Below, in pieces: positions 1-7,866 of a stretch of DNA of 64,000 nt; position 1 is the first letter of the stretch, and each line of letters starts with the position of its first letter. Under the pieces are notes generated by a model. It was not told where the DNA came from and ran no database searches. It saw nothing but the letters and a program-made list of their open reading frames with translations. A program made the position numbers and the translations under genes. The stretch comes from an uncultured Oleispira sp. (GTDB lineage Bacteria > Pseudomonadota > Gammaproteobacteria > Pseudomonadales > Oceanobacteraceae): NCBI GenBank assembly GCA_913061415.1, contig CAJXUD010000005.1, positions 124,001-188,000 of the forward strand. The letters run 5' to 3'.

Positions 1-1215
1 CACCGCCAGAGCAGCATTTGATACCGCGGAGTTTGGTGGACGATATTCAGCACTATCAGCCAATCGTTTACACAAGCCAAAGCCAAGTGATGATTCAGAG
101 CGTTTTAAATCGGCAATATCACTGGTTAATTGCCATTGATTATTACCTAAATAGCAAGCATGGTAAGCCAATACGCCATTGCAAGATTCAGCAATCCAAT
201 TCCCAGAAGAGTCAACTAATGCACAGTCTGCATTCCCGCGATTAGTTGGCTGCCCAACCCCCCACCAAGCTTGGCGCGTTTGATTAGAAATGAAAAACTC
301 TTCATACGCCAAATCTGAACGGTTTAACCATACTTTGTTATAATCTGCCGCCAACCCCGTACCCGCTGAAGGCAAAGCGGCTGCAGCAATAGCAATATTC
401 TCACCTCCATCTCGAGGAACTGCATACAAGGTTTGCTGCCCAAATTCCGCTTCACAGGCAGAAAAACCTGATTTCCAACCTTCCTGCGCCGCAGTTATCA
501 ACCAAGCACCAGAGTCATAACACGCAAAAGAATGAGCCTCAGAACACGGTGCGTCTTGCCATAAGCCGGTATCACGATTAATAAGTGTGCAATCTGCAAC
601 CCCGCCATCACCTAAATCACCCGCATTACCTAAGTTAGTCGCCAATAAGTTGGTATATTCAGTTCGATTACCCAACCAATAATTGGCGGATAGTGCAATA
701 TTTTCAGTATTAGAATAATAATAAAGCCAAGTCCTTTTTTTAGCGGCAATCATGTCTGTAATTGCAGCCCCAAGCTTTTCATCTTCTGCGGCATTAACCG
801 GCACACTAAAGAAATAGGAAGGCCCAAAGTTTACTTTACACAAGTTGTCAGCTTTTACGGGATCCCACAAGTCAAGCGACTTAGTTTGCGCTCCCGCATT
901 ACCATCCTGGGGTTCGCCAGGATTAGTTGCTGTGCCCAATGCCTGTGACACTTGCCATTCACTGCCGTTATAACAGGCATAATGCGCGCCGGCATAGTCA
1001 CAATCATCAACCGTCCAACTTCCACCTGACGCATCACTTTCACGGTAAACACAACCTTGCTGGGATTCATCAATACTTCCAGTGTTCGAATCATCACGAG
1101 ATGGAAGGTAGTTAAGTCCTGGGTTATACGACAAAGACACCGCACTAAAAAATAACGTTGATATTGCAAGAATAAAAGATGGAATCCATTGCTTCTTAGC
1201 CAATAAAATATGCAT
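1..1215 (-). CDS. Secreted C-type-lectin-like protein, 3' end outside the window
   Basis: The frame is open from the ATG at 1215 to the window edge (405 codons, no stop), so the gene is cut at its C-terminus. Residues 1-28 look like a signal peptide (KK near the start, then a hydrophobic stretch ending in SAVS). The rest has repeated lectin-like signatures: WLGNRTEY, then DCTLINRDTGLWQDAPCSEA and FAC, and later VWLNRSD, WWGVGQP, DCALVDSSGNWIAESC and YHACY. These resemble the WxG, cysteine and W.D..C elements of C-type-lectin folds, present about twice in tandem, with a cysteine-rich segment before them. It starts 3 bases after the stop of the preceding secreted protein, so it is probably the last known gene of that operon. 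Ligand binding at the cell surface is inferred from the fold; the ligand is unknown. Confidence 0.75.
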   Translation of the reverse strand, partial: MHILLAKKQWIPSFILAISTLFFSAVSLSYNPGLNYLPSRDDSNTGSIDESQQGCVYRESDASGGSWTVDDCDYAGAHYACYNGSEWQVSQALGTATNPGEPQDGNAGAQTKSLDLWDPVKADNLCKVNFGPSYFFSVPVNAAEDEKLGAAITDMIAAKKRTWLYYYSNTENIALSANYWLGNRTEYTNLLATNLGNAGDLGDGGVADCTLINRDTGLWQDAPCSEAHSFACYDSGAWLITAAQEGWKSGFSACEAEFGQQTLYAVPRDGGENIAIAAAALPSAGTGLAADYNKVWLNRSDLAYEEFFISNQTRQAWWGVGQPTNRGNADCALVDSSGNWIAESCNGVLAYHACYLGNNQWQLTSDIADLKRSESSLGFGLCKRLADSAEYRPPNSAVSNAALAV

Positions 1216-1218
1216 AAC

Positions 1219-2055
1219 TTAATGACCTTTTATATGTAAATAACTAACAGGGTTTACACTGATATTTTCTAAACCAGCACTCCCCAAGATGTTTCCGTTA
1301 ATATTAATATCTCGAAATGAAATGGCGCCTTGCGTGCCACCTAAGGTAACGGCCACATAGGATTCATCATCAACCCCTATGCCTTTTAACTTAACATCAC
1401 TTAATACAAAATCTTCAAACTCTACCCGAGTAGAAATATAGTTTTTACCCGCCGTATCGTTCAGCGTGGTATCACCATCACTGTTAGTATCGAAAGTAAA
1501 TTCACCATCATCAACATACGTAAAGTAGAAAAAAGAACCCGTTGGCATACTTGCACTGAATGCAAACTCGCCTTCATTTGTGAATTTGAAGGTAATATCT
1601 GACGATTGCCCTAGCGTAAAATCATTAATTGCTAAAGAACCTAAGCGACCATATTGATTTAACAGTTGGGCTTCTGAGGAAAGTACGGCAGGGTCAATTA
1701 GCGCCAAACTATCATCATAGTTAAACTGCATAGCACCTACATCAATATCCATAACACCAAAACTGTTGAGTTTCATTGCTAACTCACCAGCTGCTGAAAT
1801 ATCAATATCAAAAGAAAATGCACTGTCTTTAATCACGATATCTCGCAAAGAAAAAGCACCGCCACCACCTTTCTCTAAAGCACCGTTCGCTTTATCTTCG
1901 TATCGGAATTCACCAACCGTAATATCGGATTCAGTCGTAATATCGATAGTTATACCACTTTGACCCGATACGACGGACAAGTCATTATCTTGCATGGGCA
2001 TCATGGCAAAACAATTTGCACTTAAAAATAGAGGAATACAGATTATTTTTTTCAT
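1219..2055 (-). CDS. Secreted FilA/DUF6160-like protein (third of the operon)
   Basis: A 278-residue protein with a signal peptide (MKKIICIPLFLSANCFA) followed by MQDNDLSVVSGQSGITIDI. The pattern LS.VSGQSGI.IDI just after the cleavage site is shared with the next two upstream genes and recalls the DUF6160 or FilA-like proteins of gammaproteobacterial pilus-type loci (from memory). The body is rich in Asp, Asn, Gly and Ser, with alternating hydrophobic residues that suggest beta-strand repeats. The C-terminus LHIKGH resembles the ends of its two paralogues (LTIQGK, LEVMGH). The spacing is 2 bases to the upstream gene and 3 bases to the lectin-like gene. Export and a surface role are inferred; no enzymatic motif is visible. 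Confidence 0.7.
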   Translation of the reverse strand: MKKIICIPLFLSANCFAMMPMQDNDLSVVSGQSGITIDITTESDITVGEFRYEDKANGALEKGGGGAFSLRDIVIKDSAFSFDIDISAAGELAMKLNSFGVMDIDVGAMQFNYDDSLALIDPAVLSSEAQLLNQYGRLGSLAINDFTLGQSSDITFKFTNEGEFAFSASMPTGSFFYFTYVDDGEFTFDTNSDGDTTLNDTAGKNYISTRVEFEDFVLSDVKLKGIGVDDESYVAVTLGGTQGAISFRDININGNILGSAGLENISVNPVSYLHIKGH

Positions 2056-2057
2056 TA

Positions 2058-2885
2058 TTATTTACCCTGTATCGTTAGATAGCTGTCAGGTGTCATTCTA
2101 TATCCATTAAGAACCAGTCGCCCCATCGAGCCCTGCTGATTACCTGCGCGCATATTACTCAGCGTAATATCACCCGTTTGAGCAATAACACCAATGTGGA
2201 GGCCACCAATTTCTTCACCCGCATCATTTGTACCAGAGGTTAAATCGACAGAGCTAATGGCGGTAAAATTATTTAAAGTAAGCTCCCCACCAAAAACAAA
2301 GTCGTCAGTACTTACATTATTATCTGCACCATAATCGGTGTAAGCCAAATCTAAAGAGAGTATTTCAGGAAGGTTCATTTCTATTTGAACCCCCTCTTCT
2401 CCACTAGCACCACGAGCAAAAATATTAATATCAGTTACGCCACCGTGATCATTAATATTAGTCAGAGCCAGTCCACCATAAGAATTATTTTGGTTTAAAA
2501 TCGCCCCAGCAGTATCATCGCCATTAACATTAATTTGATCTAACGTTATATCCATATCATTAATGCCAGATATAGAAATAGCTAAACCAGATTTTTCGCC
2601 TCGAGTTACTAGGTCTAAAACCATATTCAAAGGCCGATCAACACCAGAGCCATCTCCGACTCCGTCGGTATCAATATTGATATTTCTCATATTCAAGGAA
2701 TTACCTTGAGTCTCGAAATACGCTCGACCAATAGTCCCTTCAAAGTTCAAATCGATATCGACACCACTTTGACCAGAAACATTTCTTAAACTATCTTCCT
2801 CAATGCTCTGCAGAGCATTAACCTGACTTACAGGAAGAGTGAGCATCAAGCTTACAAGTGCGGCTAATTTAGTATTGTTATTCAT
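2058..2885 (-). CDS. Secreted FilA/DUF6160-like protein (second of the operon)
   Basis: A 275-residue protein with a signal peptide (NTKLAALVSLMLTLPVSQVNA) followed by LQSIEEDSLRNVSGQSGVDI. It keeps the LR.VSGQSGV.IDL pattern of the family, then a run of short beta-like repeats of the form LN.RNINIDTDG and GGLALTNIND. The C-terminus is SYLTIQGK. It is one base from the upstream paralogue and two from the downstream one, so the three are tandem members of one family within one transcript. Cysteine is absent from the mature part. The function is unknown; the similarity to FilA-like pilus-system proteins is recalled rather than searched. Confidence 0.7.
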   Translation of the reverse strand: MNNNTKLAALVSLMLTLPVSQVNALQSIEEDSLRNVSGQSGVDIDLNFEGTIGRAYFETQGNSLNMRNINIDTDGVGDGSGVDRPLNMVLDLVTRGEKSGLAISISGINDMDITLDQINVNGDDTAGAILNQNNSYGGLALTNINDHGGVTDINIFARGASGEEGVQIEMNLPEILSLDLAYTDYGADNNVSTDDFVFGGELTLNNFTAISSVDLTSGTNDAGEEIGGLHIGVIAQTGDITLSNMRAGNQQGSMGRLVLNGYRMTPDSYLTIQGK

Positions 2886-2886
2886 T

Positions 2887-4035
2887 TTAATGCCCCATCA
2901 CTTCTAAGTAGCTACCAGGAAGTACTTCTAAATTCATTTTTAGACTGCCTAGCACAGGCGCATCCGCACCACCGGTTGGTTTAAACATTATGTCGTCAAT
3001 ACTCATACTGCCTCGAACACCACCGGTATTTGCAACCGCATCGCCTAATGCAATTTTGATCCCTTTATCGCTGCCGGACTCAACATTAATAGAGCCATCC
3101 TTAACATAGAAGTAATTGGTTGCAGCATTGCCCGCGTCAGACGCTAAAGCATTAAACGATACCGTGGCATTAAATTGCTGATCATCGGTATCAAAGTAGA
3201 TAAAGTCGAAGCCCGTACCCGCAGCAAAATAAGCATTAAAATTAATTGCAGATTCCCCAGCAACATCTGGCGCACCCAGCGTCAGATAACCACCTGTAGG
3301 AATGGTAAAGTTTTGCAGCGTAATATCATTAAATACCGACTCATTCAGCTTAAAATTTCTAATATTGACTTGACCAGCCACCTCTGGAATACCTATTCGC
3401 AATCCATCCGCAGTCACGTCAAATGTAATTCCAGCGAATTTGATACCACCAGCTGTACAAGTTGTGCCCGAATAACTTGAACAATGGTCTACCGTCATCG
3501 AAAGTTCTGAACCATCGTCGGTGTAATAAAGGTCATAAGAGGTTTCTTTAGGAATTGTCACATCAACAGTAAAGCCAGATTCATCGGCAAGATTGTTATT
3601 ATTTAAGTCGTATCCACCCGCCCAAACATCAACAACTAATGGATCTATACCACCGGTATCGAGATTTCTCATACCAACGCCACCAAGGGTTTTACCATTC
3701 ACTTTTACAGCATCGACAGACAGGTCTATTGGAAGTGCTCTATTGGTAAAACGAATACCACTTCGCCCATCACGATCACTACCGACATCACCTTGAACAA
3801 CATCAAGGTCAACTACTAGCTGATCCCTGGTAGCAACATTCACATTAGACATAGTAATGCTACCAAAGTCATCTTCGTCAAAGTATTGAACAGCATCAAT
3901 TTGAATTTCATATTCGGAGCGTAAAACAACACCTTCTTGCGCAACAACATCAGACATACTGGTATCATCCAGTCGTTCTAATGCGCTTACCATAAGAGGC
4001 ATCATTAGTAATGTAGTCAAGGCTCGGGCTGCCAT
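2887..4035 (-). CDS. Secreted FilA/DUF6160-like protein (first gene of the operon)
   Basis: The open frame allows a start at 4050, but the ATG at 4035 is preceded by AAAGGAG at a good distance while the one at 4050 has no Shine-Dalgarno sequence, so I choose 4035 (382 residues). The N-terminus MAARALTTLLMMPLMVSA is a signal peptide, followed by LERLDDTSMSDVVAQEGVVL, a looser version of the SGQSG pattern of the next two genes. The protein is acidic, rich in beta-strand-like segments, and ends in SYLEVMGH. It is larger than its two downstream paralogues and probably arose with them by duplication. A candidate promoter and a long palindrome lie 155-235 bases upstream. The role is unknown; surface or pilus association is inferred from the family. 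Confidence 0.7.
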   Translation of the reverse strand: MAARALTTLLMMPLMVSALERLDDTSMSDVVAQEGVVLRSEYEIQIDAVQYFDEDDFGSITMSNVNVATRDQLVVDLDVVQGDVGSDRDGRSGIRFTNRALPIDLSVDAVKVNGKTLGGVGMRNLDTGGIDPLVVDVWAGGYDLNNNNLADESGFTVDVTIPKETSYDLYYTDDGSELSMTVDHCSSYSGTTCTAGGIKFAGITFDVTADGLRIGIPEVAGQVNIRNFKLNESVFNDITLQNFTIPTGGYLTLGAPDVAGESAINFNAYFAAGTGFDFIYFDTDDQQFNATVSFNALASDAGNAATNYFYVKDGSINVESGSDKGIKIALGDAVANTGGVRGSMSIDDIMFKPTGGADAPVLGSLKMNLEVLPGSYLEVMGH

Positions 4036-4189
4036 GAGAACTCCTTTCATTTATAATTTTATTATTTTTCTTTTTTTCACGCCCACTCAAAAAGGAATGG
4101 TGCACTGGTACAGAAACATACCAGAATCAATACGTTTGTACCATGAGCCATCATTACATTTTGTTACGAATTAACTAGAACACCCCTTA

Positions 4190-4216
4190 ATTATAAATTT
4201 TATCCTTTATTTTCAA
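4190..4216 (-). promoter_or_regulatory. Candidate sigma70-type promoter of the FilA-like/lectin operon
   Basis: On the minus strand TTGAAA (4216-4211) and TATAAT (4195-4190) are separated by 15 bases, slightly short for sigma70. The 5' leader to the start at 4035 would be about 150 bases. The element directly abuts the long palindrome at 4218-4269. The boxes are seen in the sequence; activity is inferred. Confidence 0.35.
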
Positions 4217-4217
4217 T

Positions 4218-4269
4218 AGGTTACATGGATTTAAAGTTATTGTAAATTAAGTTTAAATCTATGTAACCT
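4218..4269. repeat. Long inverted repeat upstream of the FilA-like operon
   Basis: Two 18-base arms (4218-4235, beginning AGGTTACATGG, and 4252-4269, ending ATGTAACCT) are inverted copies with 17 of 18 positions matching, separated by 16 bases. There is no T-run in either transcript direction, so it does not look like a rho-independent terminator. Its position directly upstream of a candidate -35 box fits an activator or repressor binding site. Confidence 0.55.
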
Positions 4270-4293
4270 GAGAAAAAAAATTGCCATATAGCG

Positions 4294-5040
4294 CTATAAA
4301 AGCCAATTTATCTCTTTCTTTTTGCTATCTGTAAGGTATTGATTAATATAAGAAAATGGTTTGGAACCAAAAAAACCGCGATGGGCCGATAAAGGCGAGG
4401 GATGGATGCCTTTCAGCACCAAATGCTTGCTTGTGTCGATAAGAGCTTCTTTCTTTTGAGCGTAAGCCCCCCAAAGTACAAAAACGACGTTTTCGCAATG
4501 CTCCGAAAGCAACTCGATCACTTTATTGGTAAAGATTTCCCAACCTTGTTTCTGATGCGAACCTGCATTCTTGCGCTCAACCGTCAGCATAGCGTTAAGC
4601 AATAAAACACCCTGCTTCGCCCAAGGGGATAAATCACCAGAAGTTGCAATAGGAAGCCCTAAATCAGCACTGAGTTCTTTATAGATATTTTTTAACGAAG
4701 GTGGCAGTTTCTTAACCGAAGCTGGCACTGAAAAGCTCAAGCCATGGGCTTGATTAGGGCCGTGATAGGGGTCTTGCCCTAAAATAACCACTTTTACGTT
4801 CTTTAGCGGGGTTAAATTAAACGCGGTGAAAATCTGATCCGCAGGCGGATAGATAGTTTTACCCTGCGCTTGCTCGGCTGTTAAAAAAGCCTGTAAAGCC
4901 TGAATATAAGGCTGTTCGAATTGAGATGCTAACAACTCCTGCCAATCCTTTGGCAAAAGTGAAGCAGACAATTCAATACCCGCTTGAGCCGGCTCATCAC
5001 GGCCCTGCTCATCTGCAAACATATTGAATTGCTCTTTCAT
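4294..5040 (-). CDS. ung: Uracil-DNA glycosylase
   Basis: Removes uracil from DNA as the first step of base-excision repair. The 248-residue protein carries the family-1 water-activating loop GQDPYHGPNQAHGLSFSV and the DNA-intercalation loop HPSPLSAHRGFFGSKPF near the C-terminus. It is some 20 residues longer than the E. coli enzyme because of an N-terminal extension (MKEQFNMFADEQ and following) before the conserved LPKDWQELL. The extension could be real or the start could be the internal ATG of NMFADEQ; neither has a strong Shine-Dalgarno sequence. The gene starts 21 bases after the lysS stop, so it is probably the third gene of a prfB-lysS-ung transcript. Confidence 0.95.
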   Translation of the reverse strand: MKEQFNMFADEQGRDEPAQAGIELSASLLPKDWQELLASQFEQPYIQALQAFLTAEQAQGKTIYPPADQIFTAFNLTPLKNVKVVILGQDPYHGPNQAHGLSFSVPASVKKLPPSLKNIYKELSADLGLPIATSGDLSPWAKQGVLLLNAMLTVERKNAGSHQKQGWEIFTNKVIELLSEHCENVVFVLWGAYAQKKEALIDTSKHLVLKGIHPSPLSAHRGFFGSKPFSYINQYLTDSKKKEINWLL

Positions 5041-5061
5041 ACTTAGTCTAAGACCATCAAT

Positions 5062-6633
5062 CTACTTAGCAACAGGACGCATGTGTGGGAACAAGATCAC
5101 GTCTTTAATCGTTGGGCTGTCAGTAAACAACATCACCAAACGGTCAATACCAATACCTTCACCTGCTGTTGGCGGCATACCGTATTCTAGCGCCTGAATG
5201 TAGTCAGCATCGTAATGCATGGCCTCATCATCACCGGCGTCTTTCTCAGCAACCTGCTTCAAGAAACGCTCTTTTTGATCTTCTGCATCGTTAAGCTCAG
5301 AGAAACCATTGGCCAACTCACGACCGCCCACGAAGAACTCAAAACGGTCCGTGACAAACGGATTCGCATCGTTACGGCGTGCTAATGGCGACACTTCCCA
5401 AGGGTATGCAGTGATGAAGGTTGGTTGATCCAACTTCTCTTCAGCAGTTTCTTCAAAGATTTCGCACAACCACTTACCCGCACCCCATGCAGACTGCTTA
5501 TCGTCTTCACGAATGCCCACTTGGCGACCATAAGCAATCATCTGATCAAGATTGTTTTCAGGGTCGTTAATCACCGCAGCATCAAACTCAGGATTATATT
5601 TAAGCACTGCATCCGCCATGGTTAAACGCATGAACGGCTGGTTGAAGTCATAAATAACCTCAGAAACCACATTGCCCTCTGCGTCTTTGGTCGTACTCTT
5701 AACATCCGTCGTGCCCAGCACTTCTAACGCAACCGTACGCAACATATCTTCAGTGATATTCATTAAATCGTTGTAATCAGCGTAAGCCTGATAGAACTCG
5801 ATCATGGTGAATTCAGGATTGTGACGGGTCGACAAACCTTCGTTACGGAAGTTACGGTTAATTTCGAAAACACGCTCAAAACCACCCACAACCAAACGCT
5901 TCAAATACAATTCTGGCGCGATGCGCAAGTACATATCAATGTCTAACGCATTGTGATGGGTTTCAAACGGTTTAGCCGTTGCGCCACCTGGAATGGTTTG
6001 CAACATTGGCGTTTCAACTTCCATGAAATCACGATCGGCTAAATAACGACGAATAGAATTCACGATGCCCGAACGAACTTTAAAGGTATTGCGCGTTTCT
6101 TCGCTCACAATTAAATCGATATAACGCTGACGATACTTAACCTCTTGATCAGCCAAGCCGTGGAACTTATCCGGCAACGGACGCAAAGACTTAGTCAAAA
6201 TTTGGAAGTTTTCAACTGCCATCACTTCACAATACAACTCGCCTTTACCCGACTTACGCAACTGACCTTTCGCCGCAACGATGTCACCGATATCTAAGTT
6301 TTCCCACGCAGTAGACTCTTTCTGCAGCTTCTTACCTACGTATACCTGGATGAAATCGCTACCGTCTTTAATGCCCACAAATGGGCCACCACGGCGCATA
6401 ACACGGCCCGCAACCGAGATTGGCTTATCCAGCTCGACTAGGGCTTCTTTATCCAATTCGCCAAATTCTTTCTGAAGATCACCCGCCATGTTTTCACGAT
6501 TAAAATCGTTTGGATGGCCATTTGAAGAAGAACCTTCACGCAGTTTATCTAATTTACTACGACGCTCTGCAATCAATTTATTTTCTTCTAATGCCACTTC
6601 AGCAGTGTTTTCTGTTGTATTTTGTTCAGTCAT
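5062..6633 (-). CDS. lysS: Lysyl-tRNA synthetase, class II
   Basis: Charges tRNA-Lys with lysine in the cytoplasm. The 523-residue protein has an N-terminal OB-fold ([19 protein letters not shown], near residues 70-90), class II motif 2 ([20 protein letters not shown]) and motif 3 ([12 protein letters not shown]) near the C-terminus. The length is slightly above the usual 500-505, partly from a short hydrophilic insertion ([15 protein letters not shown]) and a Glu/Asn-rich N-terminus. It begins 2 bases after the prfB stop; prfB-lysS is a common gammaproteobacterial gene pair. The start at 6633 follows the AAAGG of the prfB 3' end. Confidence 0.97.
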   Translation of the reverse strand: MTEQNTTENTAEVALEENKLIAERRSKLDKLREGSSSNGHPNDFNRENMAGDLQKEFGELDKEALVELDKPISVAGRVMRRGGPFVGIKDGSDFIQVYVGKKLQKESTAWENLDIGDIVAAKGQLRKSGKGELYCEVMAVENFQILTKSLRPLPDKFHGLADQEVKYRQRYIDLIVSEETRNTFKVRSGIVNSIRRYLADRDFMEVETPMLQTIPGGATAKPFETHHNALDIDMYLRIAPELYLKRLVVGGFERVFEINRNFRNEGLSTRHNPEFTMIEFYQAYADYNDLMNITEDMLRTVALEVLGTTDVKSTTKDAEGNVVSEVIYDFNQPFMRLTMADAVLKYNPEFDAAVINDPENNLDQMIAYGRQVGIREDDKQSAWGAGKWLCEIFEETAEEKLDQPTFITAYPWEVSPLARRNDANPFVTDRFEFFVGGRELANGFSELNDAEDQKERFLKQVAEKDAGDDEAMHYDADYIQALEYGMPPTAGEGIGIDRLVMLFTDSPTIKDVILFPHMRPVAK

Positions 6634-6635
6634 GA

Positions 6636-7731
6636 CTACAGGCCTTTCTTCAAACTAGCTTCAATAAATGGGTCTAGGGCGCCGTCTAATACAGCCCCGG
6701 TATTTCGGTTTTCTACACCAGTACGCAAATCTTTAATGCGAGAGTCGTCTAATACATAAGAACGAATCTGACTGCCCCAGCCGATATCAGCCTTTGAGTC
6801 TTCCAGTGCTTGAGATTCAGCATTGCGAATCATCATTTCGTGTTCATATAACTTTGCTTTTAACTGCTTCATCGCCTGATCTTTGTTCTTATGCTGTGAA
6901 CGCTGATTCTGACACTGAGTCACAATATTGGTCGGCAAGTGAGTAATACGTACCGCCGATTCGGTGGTATTTACGTGCTGTCCGCCGGCACCGGATGAAC
7001 GATACACATCGATACGCAAATCCGACGGGTCAATATCAATTTCGACGTTATCGTCAATCTCTGGCGAGACAAACACCGAGGCAAACGAGGTATGGCGACG
7101 GCCACTGGAATCAAACGGTGACTTACGCACCAAGCGATGAACGCCTGTTTCAGTACGCAACCAACCAAACGCATATTCGCCTTGGAAGTGAATCGTTGCG
7201 CCTTTAATTCCGGCAACATCACCTGCGGTGACTTCCAGCAGCTCAACTTTAAAACCTTTTGCCTCACCCCAGCGCAAATACATGCGCAAAATCATTTCTG
7301 CCCAATCTTGGGCTTCGGTGCCGCCTGAACCTGATTGAATATCAAGATACGCGTTGTTCGGGTCCATTTCGTTAGAGAACATACGACGAAACTCAAGAAT
7401 ACCCAATTGAGTCTCAAGCACTTCTAACTCAGCAACGATATCATCAACCGCACCTTCGTCATCTTCTTCAACCGCCATATCAAGAAGGTCTTGGGCATCA
7501 CCGCAGCCCGCTTCCAGATCATCAATGGTCTTAACTACCAATTCTAAACTAGAGCGCTCACGCCCTAATTCTTGGGCTTTTTCAGGCTCATCCCAAATAG
7601 CGGATTCACCCAATATTAGCTCTACTTCTTCTAAACGCTCTTTCTTATGGGCATAGTCAAAGATACCCCCTAAGCATGTCAGTACGTGCGCTTAGGTCTT
7701 TGATGGTTTCGACAATCGGATTGATTTCCAA
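6636..7731 (-). CDS. prfB: Peptide chain release factor 2, with programmed +1 frameshift
   Basis: Releases the completed protein at UGA and UAA stop codons. A first frame starts at TTG 7731 ([13 protein letters not shown], matching the family N-terminus MEINPI) and ends at an in-frame TGA at 7659-7657 after 24 codons. The classic shift site is present: AGGGGG, TAT, CTT, TGA, C. A +1 shift at CTT continues into the long frame as [13 protein letters not shown] and gives 364 residues, against 365 in E. coli. The long frame holds the SPF codon-recognition motif ([15 protein letters not shown]) and the catalytic GGQ ([14 protein letters not shown]). An ATG at 7776 is in frame upstream but has no Shine-Dalgarno sequence and would add 15 residues not typical of the family. 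Expression should be autoregulated by RF2 level, as known for this family. Confidence 0.95.
7657..7674 (-). promoter_or_regulatory. RF2 programmed frameshift site
   Basis: On the minus strand the site reads CTTAGGGGGTATCTTTGA: an internal Shine-Dalgarno-like AGGGGG, then the slippery CTT and the in-frame TGA (7659-7657), with C as the next base. This matches the conserved RF2 recoding element, which lets RF2 scarcity promote its own full-length synthesis. Confidence 0.95.
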
Positions 7732-7811
7732 GGTGCGGCCTGTTTTCAGTGATGACAAATTTAAATGGAGCCGCATTTTAAATTAAACGCGCCTTTCATT
7801 CTATAGCAGGC

Positions 7812-7843
7812 AAAAAAAAAGCGACCATCGTTAAAGGGTCGCC
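7812..7843 (-). terminator. Rho-independent terminator of the 1085-residue lipoprotein gene
   Basis: On the minus strand a stem GCGACCC / GGTCGC with a 9-base loop is followed by nine T. It lies 24 bases after the stop at 7867 and separates that gene from prfB. Confidence 0.85.
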
Positions 7844-7866
7844 TTGCAAACTTAACAAGAGAAGTA

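Noticed and set aside
855-1169. A 104-residue minus-strand frame inside the first gene
   Set aside because: The lectin-like frame is open across the whole segment in another phase and has a signal peptide and repeated Cys/Trp signatures, so this shorter frame is a shadow.
4218-4269. The long palindrome read as a terminator for ung
   Set aside because: No T-run follows on the minus strand and the stem is AT-rich; its position next to a -35-like box suits regulation better.
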